Shown piece by piece: positions 34,498 through 45,997 of a DNA stretch of 64,000 nucleotides. The position numbers and the translations under genes are program-made. Origin of the DNA: Cycas panzhihuaensis (taxonomy: Eukaryota; Cycadophyta); assembly GCA_023213395.1 (NCBI GenBank), contig CM041465.1, positions 190,533,741 through 190,597,740 of the forward strand, written 5' to 3'. Position 1 is the first letter of the stretch, and every line of letters begins with the position of its first letter. The notes beneath the pieces are model-generated. The model saw nothing but the letters and a program-made list of their open reading frames with translations. It was not told the DNA's origin and made no database searches.

Positions 34498-35132
34498 TGT
34501 TGAGAATACAACATCCCAAACCTTAAACTGCCACAAGATCTAAACTATTTTGCAACTAGCTACAGGAATCAAAACTAAGATTTAACATGCAAGTTCTAAA
34601 ATTAGAGATAATACAATAATATCAATATACAAGATAAACATCACATCTGCACCCAATATAACATGGTAAAACCCTAGTAGTGTGCTAGGGAAACATCCAC
34701 ATAGGAAAGGTATCAATCTTTAGTGCTGTAGAATGGAGAAACAATACATCTCAAGATGGCAGTGCTCTCGAAACAACAACCGCCACCGCCTCATCACGAT
34801 TACATTACATTACATTACAACATAATAAAAAAAGCCCTAAAATGAGCTACATGAGAGGGACATCCAAGGCATGAATCTCAACCGTAGAATCTAGGGTATT
34901 TGTATCAAAAAACCCTCATTCTCTTTACATTTTAATAAGGTTTACAGGGCTAATTTTTTGGGTCGGGGGCTATCGCCTTTGAACCCCCTTTTAGTAGGGG
35001 GCATTCCACTCCACCCACACCCCCTGTCCAAGGGCTCGCACCTTATGGAACCCCAAGAAAGATTACAGAGGAAATCACACTAAAATATGCCAAAATTTTA
35101 GCCTTAAATGACTGTTATCATAATATCCAACA
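34498..35132 (-). repeat. 5' LTR of copia D
   Basis: Starts TGTTGAGAATAC and ends ATATCCAACA, with both canonical dinucleotides intact. It aligns with 29853-30497. Right flank GGTTA (35133-35137) is the target duplication. Confidence 0.95.
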
Positions 35133-35137
35133 GGTTA

Positions 35138-36259
35138 AGCATACTTCAGTATATGTTAGTATATGAAGTCAAGGAGATTACCTTCTTACACAGGCCCTAA
35201 ATAGCACCTACATATGAAAGTGATCCTCAATATACCTTCAACTATATAGGGGGACCCTTTTATGCTCTTTCCCTTACCCTAAAATAGGAAACCTATTAAC
35301 CACTTAAAAATATGTAGTTCACTATTTAGTAGTTAGTATTAGGAAGATACCCTTCTCAAATACTTTAGCATGGCTATCACAATAATGAGTATAATGATTC
35401 TCTATAGTTGATGCCTTAAGATATTAGGCAAAGCATTAGTAATATTTGAGAAGTTTATTGAAAGGCCTACATACTAGGCAAGCCTTATGTTAAAAGTCTT
35501 CTTAAAAAGTTTATTACCTAAATATTGCTAGTATTGAGATAAACTATTGAAAGAAATTAATAATATATGCCTATAGTTGAAAGGCTAACACAAAGTCATT
35601 ACAATGAAACATTAAAGAGTGTAATATTAAAAGTAAACATTGAACTTTTTCAAATCCCATTACATATTTTTTCCTTACTTAAACCTTTAACTACAAAGTC
35701 TTAAGGTTTTCATAATGAGTTGACAAAAAAAAATTGTCAAGAAGTTTATACCTCCACAAGTTCACTTCTATACTTTGCAAAGTCACTTTTACATAAATTA
35801 ATTTTTTGGACATAAAATATGTACCTAAGATCTAGATAAAAAAAAAAAAGAAAAAGGAAATTTTCATAACTTAAATTTTACCCTTATCCTTCATACATCT
35901 TATTTTATTGAGTGCACCATGTTGATAATTTTCCATTAAGTTAGATTCAGCCCAAAATTTTAGGGAAAAAAAAGGTACACATGTACCTAATGGGTGCATA
36001 GCCTAACGTTTACACTTAAAACTCACCTACATTATCTTTATAAGCTCTTTGTATTCATCTTAATAAACTAAGTGACATTGTTATAAATTTTTGGAGGTTA
36101 ACAGGCTATATATAACTCCCCTCCTCTTTTTCTTTATCATCCTCTAATTCTTTACATGCATTCTATGTTTTTAATCTTATTTTGTTATATTCATTCTTCT
36201 CATATAAATCCCCCTTTCTTAAATTCCCTTTCTCTTTTTAGTAGTTTATATTTGACTAT
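35138..36259. other. Unassigned, possible LTR/leader upstream of gypsy K
   Basis: No coding motif was seen. A TATA-like GCTATATATAACTCC near 36100 followed by a pyrimidine-rich stretch resembles the U3/R of a plus-strand LTR that would belong to gypsy K. No primer site was recognised before the gag start. Part may continue element J beyond copia D. Confidence 0.35.
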
Positions 36260-37110
36260 ATGATGACTCCTACTCAAACAAATCAACCTTTTGTATTAGA
36301 GACTCATTTAACCATTTTAAATAATGGTGCTATAAATGACATGATTACTAAATCCATTCAATTATCCAATCAACTCAACAATGATATGGCCACCTACTCT
36401 ACTTAGTTATTTAATTAGCTCATGACCAAGATTATAAAGATAACTAATTAGATGCTCAATATAATTACTCAAATTATTAACATCTTATCCTATTCTAACT
36501 TGATGACCATTTCAAACTTAATGAGTGGCCCTCAATCATCTCCACCCTTCCAACTGCATTGATAATTATTTTATCACAAAATAAACATATTAAATTTTTT
36601 ATCTCAATCTCAACAAAGATATTATAAGGAGTTAGATTACTAAGCTTAAAACCTACTTTCATCTTAATCCCATACTGACCAATGACTAATTAATTTATCT
36701 CCATTCATTTAGAAGGTGAGGTACATTATTAGTTCCAATGGTGGTAACTTGTATATCCAGGTAATCAAACATGGGCCTAGTTTTACAAAAGTTTCTATGA
36801 ATAATATCTGGAAACATAGAACTAATCATTCTTTAGTTAGCTTAATCAATTGAAGTAAATAATGTCTATGGAAGTAAACAAAGAAGAATTTAATATTTGT
36901 AGAATCATGTTAGTCGGTCATTGGATCAACAAATAGTCATCAATATGTATGTGTTGGGACTTAATGAGTGCATCCAAATGTACATTAAATATTACCACTA
37001 CTAAATTTAAGACATATTATATCCATGGATAATGTAATTGAGGTCAAATTTGCATTGGAATAGCCTACTTTCCATCATGATTCTACATGGTATAACATCC
37101 TCAACATATA
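36260..37110 (+). pseudogene. Gag of gypsy K
   Basis: The first ATG at 36260 gives MMTPTQTNQPFVLETHLTIL then IQLSNQLNNDMATYST, an N-terminal coil typical of plant gypsy Gag. Near 36920-36990 it reads INMYVLGLNECIQMYIKY, matching the MYLxGLxxxIQxxV block at the end of the capsid domain. Frames in between are broken. Confidence 0.55.
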
Positions 37111-37439
37111 GAATTTTAATTCAGTGATCATATTTAGATGAATCATACTGACCTTTAGTAGAGTACTCGCTAGTAGAGCCTTTGCCAAGTCAAGTTTATG
37201 TACTACCTACAAAAATACATTAATGTAGGGAAGTTGGACTTAGTATCCAAGACTCAAAGAAATAGACTCTTAGCCATAACAGATCCTACAATACTAAGTT
37301 TATGTTATCCTCCATTGACCTTGGCTTGTCCCCTAAAGAAGATTCCAAATCTGACTAAGAACTTGAGGTCTAGAGCTTTCCCCAACACCCAAGCTAGAGA
37401 TATGTATATTTGTTGTCTCTTATCTTGAACCACTATGTA

Positions 37440-37560
37440 TCAAGGGCATCCTTTACAAAACCCCTATCACTATTTTAATCAATGGTTGTGTATCGCTTAA
37501 CTTCATTAATATATCCCTAGCTAAGTATATTGACCTGTATATTGTCTATAAAACTAGATT
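37440..37560 (+). pseudogene. Aspartic protease remnant of gypsy K
   Basis: KTPITILINGCVSLNFINIS and AKYIDL match the VLIDSGSSHNFI...A..L.L block. The catalytic Asp is now Asn (N-G-C at 37481-37489), a G-to-A change that would abolish activity. Confidence 0.6.
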
Positions 37561-37799
37561 TACATATTCCCTACTAGGATATCGTACTCTTTATTATATA
37601 GGAACAATAAAAAATTAATACATCCAAATTAATATTCAAATATAATATTAGACAAACACATAAACTTCATGGTATTTAACCTCTACTAATTAAACTTCTT
37701 CCTAAATTAAATTCATAAGTAATTAAATAGTAGTATTGGATATATAGTGGTTATTAATAATATAAAAAGCTCACATTAGCATCTGCCTAACTATACAGC

Positions 37800-38262
37800 A
37801 TATCCTCATCGAGTACAAGTTTGTCTTCACCCTCTTTATATCCAACCCTCTTCCAGATTATGGTTGTTACCACACCATTTAACTAAAATCTCCTCATGAT
37901 CCAATTACCCTTAGGTCATATTAGAATTCTTATTTTTTTTAAAATCAAATAAAAAAATTTACTAGTAAGCGAATGGAAATGAGGATTGTATAGCCTAATA
38001 AAGGCCTATATATTGCTCTTATTATCCCCATCTATAAAAAGGATGTCTCTTTTTAGCTCTTTATTGATTATTAGGAACTTAATATGATCACCATAAAGAA
38101 TAAATTCCCAAGCCTAAGGATTGATGATATGCTAGATGAAATCAATGGTGCCACCATATTCTCTAAGTTAAATCTTCAATCAAGCTACTACTAAATCCTT
38201 ATTACCCTTGAAGATAAACATAAGATGGCCTTCTAAACATATCATAGCCATTTTTAATAGGG
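37800..38262 (+). pseudogene. Reverse transcriptase N-terminal half of gypsy K
   Basis: 38030-38262 reads KKDVSF, then [37 protein letters not shown] and ITLEDKHKMAF. These are the consecutive blocks KKDGSxRFCVDYRxLN, TIKxKFPxPRIDDLLDEL, GAxxFSKLDLxSGYHQI and EDxHKTAF of gypsy RT. It stops just before the palm active site, which is absent. Stops include a TAG in place of a Trp/Gln codon. Confidence 0.85.
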
Positions 38263-38294
38263 GAAGGTTGATCCATGACTTCCTATATTTTCTA
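38259..38294 (+). repeat. 36-bp sequence identical to part of gypsy A
   Basis: AGGGGAAGGTTGATCCATGA and the next 16 bases are identical to 1822-1857. In gypsy A (minus strand) this encodes the end of RT (EVMDQPSP). Here it lies inverted relative to gypsy K and bridges K to repeat R. Confidence 0.9.
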
Positions 38295-38585
38295 TGAAAC
38301 ATAACATACCTTTCACCCTAAGTGGCTTGAATTCTATATTGATTGGAAATTTAGTTTGTTCATTTCTTTTCATGTTGTTTTTTTCAAGGTGATTGTTGGG
38401 TATCTTAATAATCACCTATTTATGCAAAACTTGTAAATGATCTACATGGTTCTCATGTCCTACAATCTCTTAGTGAATCCATTGGGTTTAAATACAAGTC
38501 AATGCTCCATTAAAGTGAACATGAACAAATTGAATCTAATCAATTATTTCAATACAATAATTTGGGAATATAATTGTTTAAATTC

Positions 38586-38751
38586 TTTTTTTTTTAATGA
38601 TATGTACTGAGCATATAGAATCAGATCTTTGTTTGTCAGGGTTTTTCACCCTTTCATCTAATTCTCCCCCATAACCTCCTGTGAGGGTCAAATCTGGGAC
38701 TTTCAATACCGCAGTGTAAATATCTACTGATGCATCATAGTGCCTGACCTC
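38586..38751 (-). mobile_element. tRNA-derived SINE with poly(A) tail and target duplication
   Basis: On the minus strand the element starts GAGGTCAGGCACTATGATGC, has an A-box-like TGATGCATCAGTAG (38724-38737), a B-box-like AGATTTGACCC (38685-38695) about 30 bp later, and ends in a run of ten A (38586-38595 as T). Flanks 38571-38585 and 38752-38767 match as an imperfect 15-16-bp duplication (GAATTTAAACAATTA and GAAATCCAAACGATTA), the differences being C-to-T/G-to-A plus one indel. SINEs use Pol III promoters and LINE enzymes for mobility. Confidence 0.75.
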
Positions 38752-38869
38752 TAATCGTTTGGATTTCAAGATGAAATTTTGCATACTATTCTTAATCAAT
38801 TTGATGTTGATCTTTGAATTTCTTCTTACATTTTAGTTTGTTGCTTTCATGGTAGAATACCTCTAAGGT

Positions 38870-39480
38870 TAATGCTCAAACAATTGATGCAGTTAGTTTC
38901 AAGTGGGATGGATGTTAAAATCAAATCTTATCAGTTCCTAAGTCATGGATGGATGGTGTTTCAATTTGATTTACCATCTCATGTAAATCATATCCTCAAC
39001 CAAGGAACCTAGTCTTGTCTTAGAAATCTTCTCATTCTTAGAATGTGGTTGAGGATTTTTTAGTTCATGAATGTGTTGTATTAGAATGGCCTATGTGGAT
39101 GGTGTTTTCTTATGTTCTAATATATTTGTAGCTATTTTTTTACAGTCTTGCCATACCTCTTAGTCATTTACATTATAAATTTCCAAAATGTTAATTTAAT
39201 AGCCAACCCCATCTTAAAGTTTATATAGAGATTAACTTAGCCAAATCTATTTTGAAAGAAATCTCCATTTATATTGTATAAAAAATAGTTGTTCAAAAAT
39301 TACAATATCTTAATATATCCAATGCTTACTTTCAATGTCACAAGTTGCATCAATTTGCTAAATCTCATTTATTTATTGCCTTTAAGGTTCAACCTCAAAT
39401 AAACCAAAGAAAAGAGATAGATAAAAGGAAAGTGTTGGATAAACTAAAAAAATGACTTAGCATTTGCAATTTAGACCATA
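38870..39480 (+). pseudogene. LINE ORF1-like (DUF4283-type) remnant in R copy 2
   Basis: From 38939 one frame reads LSHGWMVFQFDLPSHVNHIL, then NQGT-stop, NLLILRMW, which matches the DUF4283 core (GxxxFxFxxxxDxxxVLxxGPWxxxxxxLxLxxW). The stop replaces the Trp of GPW (TGG to TAG). Further on come SLAIPLSHLHYKF, EINLAKSI, ISIYIV and a degenerate knuckle-like YFQCHKLHQFAKS. The fuller form here clarifies the deleted version in copy 1. DUF4283 proteins are ORF1/Gag-like nucleic acid binders of plant L1-type LINEs. Confidence 0.55.
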
Positions 39481-39553
39481 TTCTTTGCCCTTCTCCGCAC
39501 TTTCTAATGGTGATATTTCATTGTGCTTTGTTAAAAATACTCCCATTAAGCCT

Positions 39554-39558
39554 TCCAA
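39554..39558 (+). repeat. Target site duplication of element O (left)
   Basis: TCCAA, identical to 46629-46633. Copy 1 of R has the uninterrupted site (ACTTCTAATG at 10421-10430). Confidence 0.85.
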
Positions 39559-39837
39559 TGTTAGTAAACACAATTATGGTTAACTTTATATGAGGTTAAT
39601 AATTCATATCATTTACCCATGAGACATAAAGAGACATAACTATCAAAGTTTTGATGGGATATGATAAGATTCATGACACGTGATGAAGAGTCATAAGACA
39701 TGATGAAGAGGTGTAACCATTGGCTAAATATACCTCTTGGGGCATTATAAATATGAACCCCATATAAGTTATTGGATATTGAATAAAAAATAACAAATAC
39801 AAGTCATATCATATGAGTGTACCAAGAGGTTGTAGGA
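39559..39837 (+). repeat. Left LTR of element O, truncated by copia C
   Basis: Starts TGTTAGTAAACAC. It aligns with 46168-46446 of the right LTR (GAAGAGTCAT, ACATGATGAAGAG, ATTATAAATAT, ATATGAGTGTAC). TATAAATA at 39746-39753 is the probable TATA box. Confidence 0.85.
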
Positions 39838-40201
39838 TGTTCAGGAACATAAAATCATACATGTATGTTTCTATCCACAGAATCTTTAACCATATATAGC
39901 AAGCAAACAAAAATACACACAGAATATAGATACATGGTACAAAGGATTTACATGAGAAAACCCTTTCGGGAAAGAAACCCACCACAAAAGATCCTTTTGG
40001 ATCACATTGATTATTTCACAATTGATTAATACATCGATACATTGAATACACAACGGGATCAAGGCTTTTAGATTCTTCTAAGAGATATCACCTGATTAGG
40101 GTTGTAACCCTCCAAATATCTCACACCTTTTCACTTAATTACCTTAGTTAAACCATATTAACATTAACTTAGTGGCTTAATAAATAATTGCCACATTAAC
40201 A
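39838..40201 (-). repeat. 3' LTR of copia C
   Basis: 364 bp, TGTTCAGGAAC to CACATTAACA, canonical ends. Followed by the complement of the polypurine tract (TCCCCCCTTAATG). Confidence 0.9.
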
Positions 40202-41412
40202 TCCCCCCTTAATGTGAATATGGAGAGCCTACAAATTGTAACAATTGTGTTATCACAAAGGCTAGGACTATCTTGTAGCTTCTTTATCCTTGTTGATACA
40301 TCCTCCATTAAGGTTAATATCGATGAGTCCTAATCTAGAATGCATCTTCGTAAATTGATCTTCAATGAGTGGCTTGGTGAACATGCCTATAAGATGGAAT
40401 TCACTGAGACAATAGTTAACCTACAACTTCCTTGACTTGATCTATTCACAGATATAGTGATGTTGAATCTCAATATGCTTTGTATGTGTATGAAACTCTA
40501 GATTCTTCGACAAATACTTAGTACTCTTATTATCAACAAAGATAATCAGATGTCTATTGGAAACTCCAAAAGACCTTACAACCATATAACTTCCTTTGTA
40601 CCATCATTAAGTCATTGACATTTAGCCTTTGTAGAAGATAATGCCACTATTTACTTCTTCTTTGACTACCATAAAATAAATCTATTACCAACACCAAACA
40701 AGTATCTAGCAGTGGACTTCTGATCATCAGAGTGTCCTCTCTAATTAGCATCCATGTAGCCATGTAATCTTGTCTTCTCACCTTGATGGTATTCAAGACC
40801 AAAATTGATTGCCCCCTTCAAGTATTTTATAATCCACTTCGCAGCAACCCAATGAGGCTCCTGATGATTCTGCATATAATGGGAAATCATTCCAACAATA
40901 TATGTGATATCTAATCTAGTAAGAGTTAAGTAGATTAGACTCCCTATCAATTGGTGATACTTCATTTCATCTACAGAGCGTTTGACTATATTATTCTACA
41001 ATCTTGTGCCCTTAACACACAGTATTGTAATAGGTTTACAATTTTGCATTCTAAACTTCTCCAGTAAGTTCTTTATATAGTGTGACTGTAATAACATAAT
41101 CTGATCATCCATCTGCCTGATTTGAATACCCAAGAAATAATGAAGTCTCCTAAGGTCTGTCATGTCAAAAGAAGCTCCCAAATTAGATTTAGCTTTAGTT
41201 ATAGTTTTATCACAGTTATTGCCAATGATTAAATCATCCACATACATCATATAAGCAACTATTGAAGTCCCTCTTCTTTTCACATATACATTTTGATCAA
41301 GTTTAGAAATTTTGAAACCTTTAGATTTTAACTTGGTATCCATCTTCTCATACCAAGCACAGGGTGCTTGTTTCAGGCCATAAATTGATTTCTTATTTAA
41401 TCTTAGAGGGTG

Positions 41413-41469
<57 letters not shown>

Positions 41470-41870
41470 CTCCTTTATATCTCTATTAAGAAATACAGAC
41501 TTAATGTCCATCTCGTGTAACTCCCAATTATAAGTAGTCGCTAAGGAAATGATCAATCAGACTATTTTCATTCTAAAGACTCGTACAAATGTTTTCTCAT
41601 AATTAATTACATCTTTTTGCTTGAAATCTCGAGTGACAAGTCTAGCCTTGTGCTTATTTACCTCTACATCACAACAGAACTTCATCTTATAAACCTACTT
41701 GCATCCAACAAAATTCTTTGTCGGAGGGATTAGAACCAAATCCCATGTATCATTATTCATCAACAAACCATACTCTTCTTCTATCATAGCTCTCTAATAT
41801 GAATCTCCTTTCATCTCTTCAAATAAATCAAGATCACTAGAGTTGTTGGTATCTACTAGCACAGTTCAAC
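40202..41870 (-). pseudogene. Reverse transcriptase and RNase H of copia C, with AT microsatellite
   Basis: RT blocks: WELHEMDIKSVFLNRDIKEE, KSIYGLKQAPCAWYEKMD, and the active site YVDD at 41233-41244. Then YHQLIGSLIYLTLTRLDITY and WIIKYLKGAINFGL (40741-40965). RNase H occupies 40240-40700 (decayed). After EEIY the frame runs through (IY) repeats encoded by (AT)25 at 41417-41466, replacing the usual EEIYMxQPEGF segment. The reading frame stays open across the repeat. Confidence 0.88.
41417..41466. repeat. (AT)25 microsatellite inside copia C RT
   Basis: Fifty uninterrupted bases of alternating A and T lie inside the RT coding region. Confidence 0.98.
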
Positions 41871-43200
41871 TAGCATGTTGACTTCTGATTATTTTATCAT
41901 TAGTAAGGATATGCATCACTACACTAGAATCTTCAATAGTCTTCCTTGCCTGTAAAGGTATAGAAGGACCCCTTGTTGGAGGTGCTTCTTCTTGTGATGA
42001 CTCCTTACTGTTACTCATCCCACTTAGTCCCACTTCCTCATGTATTATGGTGACTAGCTCATCATCCTCTTTGCTTGATGAATCTAGGAATGGGAGTAGC
42101 AAGGGATAAAAAGGCTTTTTTGATGGTCTTTGAGCATGATACATTAATGAAACATTAAATTTTTTATCTTAACTAACTATAATCTTTTTCTTATATGCAT
42201 CACATAGTCTATAAGCTTTATTCTGATCATAATATCCCATGATATATACACTTTAGACTCTTCTGATCTAAACTTTTGCGAGTATCATCTTAGATGTGGG
42301 TGTATGCAATACACCTAAAAGTTCTTAAATGGCTAATGATAGGCTTCTGACCAGCTCATTTTTCTTTAGGGTCATACTATGAATAGCCTAAGTAGGTACC
42401 TGGTTTAAAATATACACAACAATTACCACAACCTCTGCCCAAAACATCAGTGGTAGATTTTTACTATGTACCATATACCTCGCCATCTCCATCATGGTAT
42501 AATTCTTTTTTTCAGTAACTCTATTCTATTGTGGGGTATATGGGACCACAAAATCTCACTTAATACCATAATTATGATAGAACTGATTAAATGCATGATT
42601 ATCGTATTTCTTCCTATTATAACTTCTTAATGACTTAATCTTCTAATCACTTTCATTTTCCACCATCGCTTTCTAATCACAGAAGTGATCAAACACATCA
42701 AATTTGTTCTTGAGAAAGTATATCAAGGCCTTCTTGGTGTAATCATCTACAAACATAAGGGTGTAACAAGCTCCTGATATCGAAGGGTTTGGGAGTGGTC
42801 CTATTATATCTAAATGCACAAGCTCCAACTTTTCCTTGGCTCTCTAGGCATTATCCTAAGTGAAAAGATAATGGTGATGCTTGCCATATATACACCATTC
42901 ACAAATACTATATGAGCAAGAAACCGATAGCAATCCTTCTACCATCTTCAACCTCTTCAGTAGTCTGATGATCTTATAGTTAAGGTGTCCTAGGCGATTA
43001 TGCCAAAGTTTACTCACATCATTAGCACTAATGACAAAGGCATAAGACTTCTTCTAAAATTCAATTTTCTCAAACACCCAAAAGTTATCTTTGACTTTTA
43101 CAATAGCAATGATAGAGAAGTTTTGCTTTAGATCCTTAATCAAGCATCTGTCTGTCTTAATAAAGCTCTACCTTCATACCTTGTTTGTAAATTTCTCAAG
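41866..43200 (-). pseudogene. Integrase and GAG-pre-integrase domain of copia C
   Basis: Readable blocks from the N-terminus: a GAG-pre-like segment near 42950-43050 (LWHNRLGHLNYKI-like), then VDDYTKKALIYFLKNKF at 42690-42760, the block corresponding to RSDNGGEF now RSYNRKKY near 42600-42625 (catalytic Asp lost), and FWAEVVVIVVYILNQ at 42390-42460. The serine/glutamate-rich linker to RT is at 41866-42144. Several stops. Confidence 0.8.
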
Positions 43201-43279
43201 TTAAAAGAAGGTTTAACTACATCTTGGGTATATAATATACCCCAATAAACTGACCATCTATAATGGATACTTCGTTAAT

Positions 43280-44270
43280 ACCTTCTACCAATAATACATG
43301 AGCATATCCAAGGATAATTTTTATACCACTATGATTTTCATTCATCGTATCAAAGTTGCACTTCTAGTAAGAGATATACTTCTACACTCCAGAGTTAAGA
43401 ATCTAATAATCTCTATGATTATACTTAGTTGATAAGGTTGTCACCCTGACGTAGTGAGTAACAGCACTCTTTCCTTTGTCATCTTGGCTTACTTTATGCT
43501 TATCATGTCTTTTGAACCAATGGTTTTTATCTATGTGACCATCCTTCTTACAGTAATTACATTGATCATTAAACTTATTCTTTTCATAGGAACTTTCTCC
43601 AGACCTTTGTGTGATCTTGTCCTCTTGAGTGGACTCCTTCCTTTGAGTCTTTATGGCTAAGATCTGACTTGATTCAAAACCTCTAAGAATACCATGATGT
43701 TTTAACTAGGCATCCTCTGCTAGAATAAGGTTTTTAAGACCATCAAAAATCTCTGCCTCTATCACCTCATCTCTGTCGTATACGGTCTGTAAAATGGTGA
43801 ATGTAACTAATAGCTTCAACATGATTATCACAAATAACAATGCATCATCAATTAAATTCTCCTTGAGTTCTTCTAGATTATTCTTCAAGTTTGTGATCTT
43901 ATTTAGGTAGGAGTTGATATTATTTTTATCTTTCACATGCGAATTAAGTAATTCTAACATCAGGGCAAGATGTCCATTTATCTTCTTTTTCTCAAAAGCA
44001 TCACACAATTCTGTCCAAATTTCATCCAATTCATCTAGATTATGAACCAAAGTTCTCCAATCCAACACTAGTGATAGTTTCAGTAATCCCATGGCCATAA
44101 ATTTCTTCTCTTTGAGTCAAACATGCTCTTTATGACCTAATGGAATCACGTCCACCTTAGCCTTAGTGATAACCTAGAGTTAATCCGCCATCAAAATAAG
44201 CTCCATATTGGCCTTCAACTCACTAAAATTATTACTATTAAAGATAACCTTAAGCATAATATACTCCATC
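43280..44270 (-). pseudogene. Gag and protease of copia C
   Basis: 43706-44098 is an open stretch reading VLDWRTLVHNLDELDEIW, LELLNSHVKDKNNINSYLNK and LIDDALLFVIIMLKLL, matching the L-xLxMxxGxSVxxYLxxxxxLxxxL and DExLxxxLLxSLP blocks of copia Gag. The zinc knuckle at 43520-43561 reads CNYCKKDGHIDKNH, with three ligands kept and the last Cys changed to His. The protease (about 43280-43460) is degraded. Confidence 0.8.
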
Positions 44271-45663
44271 TTGAGAAATAGTCTTCAACATAAGCCAAAT
44301 GACACCGAACGATTACCTAATAAACCTTCGAGATAAAAATACACCATGTGGTCTCCTCTAGCTTAGATGCATACTCTAGGGGTACTTTAAACACTGACTA
44401 TGCATGCCTTAAGTAGCTCACCAACTATTCTGCCCTCACAAATGGCAACAAAATACCTTTAAATATACTCAAAAGTCTCAAAAAAACCCTTAAGTCACTT
44501 TTTAAATGCTCCAAGAACTGAGGACTCCTTTTTACAACAATAATGCACAGTCTTCAAACTAAAAAGTATAATAATACTCCTCAATCTGCACTTAAAACAA
44601 GTCAAGAATACTTTAAATATACTCAAAGTACTTCACACTATAAAAATATGGTGTAATATCAATGGTAAATGGGCCTTTTCATAAAGTTATATTGAGGGGA
44701 ATATACCAAAGGGTATATTCCAATAATTGTGACTTTTTATAAATAGTCACACCTCATTACTTAACCCACATGCTTTAAATCTTTAATAAAATATATTAAT
44801 GATATTACTAAGGTTTGTACTTAATAAAAAATCATCAAATAAATCAATTGAAAAGTCATACAACGTGGTGATAACGGACACAATTACTGTAATATATACA
44901 CAGACTGTGTACTTTACACGGACCACTGCATAGAGTAATGAACACATATAGACTTTGTATGACTTGTAAATAGCCTGTACACTACCTAGTCACCTCTAAA
45001 ACATGCCCAACCACCTTCAAAACATAACCAACCAACTTTAATAAGAATCTAGCTAACCTTAATACAATTGTTATGAGCTCAACTCATATATAAGACTATA
45101 AAAAAATGTTAATAAAGTAGTTTACCTCAAAAAGAATACTAACTTCTACTATTGTACACTCATTCCAACACTCACATATAGACATAAAAACACTAATATA
45201 GGCTACAATCACATCCACGGGTGTTAAGGAAACATTTAATAGCAAATAGTAATAAAGAACATGCTTATTTCATCGATTTTTATGGTATTTTGATGAGAGA
45301 GATAATTGACTTACATGTACATATAAGAGGCTATCCTCAATACTATTTGATCTTCATTAGCACACACTTCTACTAGCTCCAACAATATATGTATACATCA
45401 ACCAGTTTCAAGCGACCCCTAACAAGCTACCTCTTTCCACGTCCATGGCCTACACATCTGAATATTAATAACAATTGACCATTTTTCTTTGTCGATTAGT
45501 GATTTTTACTACTTCAACCACCATTGATCTATTGTGCCTCCTTCTACATATTGCTTGTATTAATGGACCCTTAAGGCAAGGCCTGGGTTTGACATCTTCA
45601 CTTGGTAACTAACAATCTCACCACTCCACTCAATTTTCAGCTTTAGTTATATAGGACCCTTTA
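44271..45663 (-). other. Leader of copia C
   Basis: About 1.4 kb between the start of gag homology and the primer site. No domain was recognised. The first part may include the decayed Gag N-terminus. Confidence 0.4.
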
Positions 45664-45675
45664 ACTCTGATACCA
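45664..45675 (-). promoter_or_regulatory. Primer binding site of copia C (tRNA-iMet)
   Basis: The minus strand reads TGGTATCAGAGT, one base from TGGTATCAGAGC, directly adjacent to the 5' LTR. Confidence 0.9.
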
Positions 45676-45997
45676 TGTTTAGAAACATGAAATCATATAT
45701 ATATATTCTCTTCCATAGAATCTTTAACCATACACAATAAGCAAATAAAAATATAAATAGAATACAGATACATAGTACATAAGATTTACATGGAAAAACC
45801 CTTTCGAGAAAAAAAACCCACCATAAAAGATCCTTCTGGATCACATTGATTATTTCACAATTGATTAATACATCGATATATTGAATACACAAGGGATTAA
45901 GGCTTTTATATTATTCTAATAGGTGTCACTCAATTAGGGTTATAACCCTCTGAATATCTCACACCTTTTTGCTTAACCACCTTAGTTAAACCCTATT
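45676..45997 (-). repeat. 5' LTR of copia C, outer end missing
   Basis: Begins TGTTTAGAAACATG and aligns with 39838-40159 up to TTAGTTAAACCCTATT, after which the remaining 42 bp of the LTR are absent. Confidence 0.9.

Larger units (their letters stand above)
29853..35132 (-). mobile_element. Complete Ty1/copia element D
   Basis: 5.28 kb with paired LTRs of about 640 bp, GGTTA duplication, primer site, polypurine tract and the full gag-protease-integrase-RT-RNase H order on the minus strand. Its frames are the least damaged in the window: long stop-free stretches at 31580-32260 (226 codons), 32666-32977 and 33083-33472. It is probably the youngest complete element here, though stops (CAA to TAA, CAG to TAG types) still inactivate it. 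Confidence 0.95.
36260..38262 (+). mobile_element. Ty3/gypsy element K, truncated in RT
   Basis: Plus-strand gag, protease and RT in order, cut off abruptly at about 38262 inside the RT, directly before a 36-bp piece also found in gypsy A and then repeat R copy 2. RNase H, integrase and 3' LTR are missing. Stops throughout. Confidence 0.75.
38303..39553 (+). repeat. Repeat family R, copy 2, left part
   Basis: Aligns with 9665-10425 of copy 1, beginning TACCTTTCACCCTAAGTGG and including GATTGTTGGGTATC, CCAACCCCATCTTA and GGTGATATTTCA. It contains about 0.5 kb missing in copy 1 (38513-39085). The right end is interrupted by element O at 39559; copy 2 resumes at 46634. Confidence 0.8.
39838..45997 (-). 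mobile_element. Ty1/copia element C nested in element O
   Basis: Minus-strand copia with 3' LTR (39838-40201), polypurine tract (AAGGGGGGATG), RNase H, RT, integrase, protease, gag, primer site and a 5' LTR (45676-45997) that lacks its outer end of about 42 bp. Target duplications could not be identified because of that loss. Frames carry many stops, and a 50-bp AT microsatellite sits in the RT. Confidence 0.88.

Noticed and set aside
34135-34503. Open stretch of 122 codons on the plus strand with a serine-rich start
   Set aside because: It is the antisense of the well-recognised Gag N-terminus of copia D.
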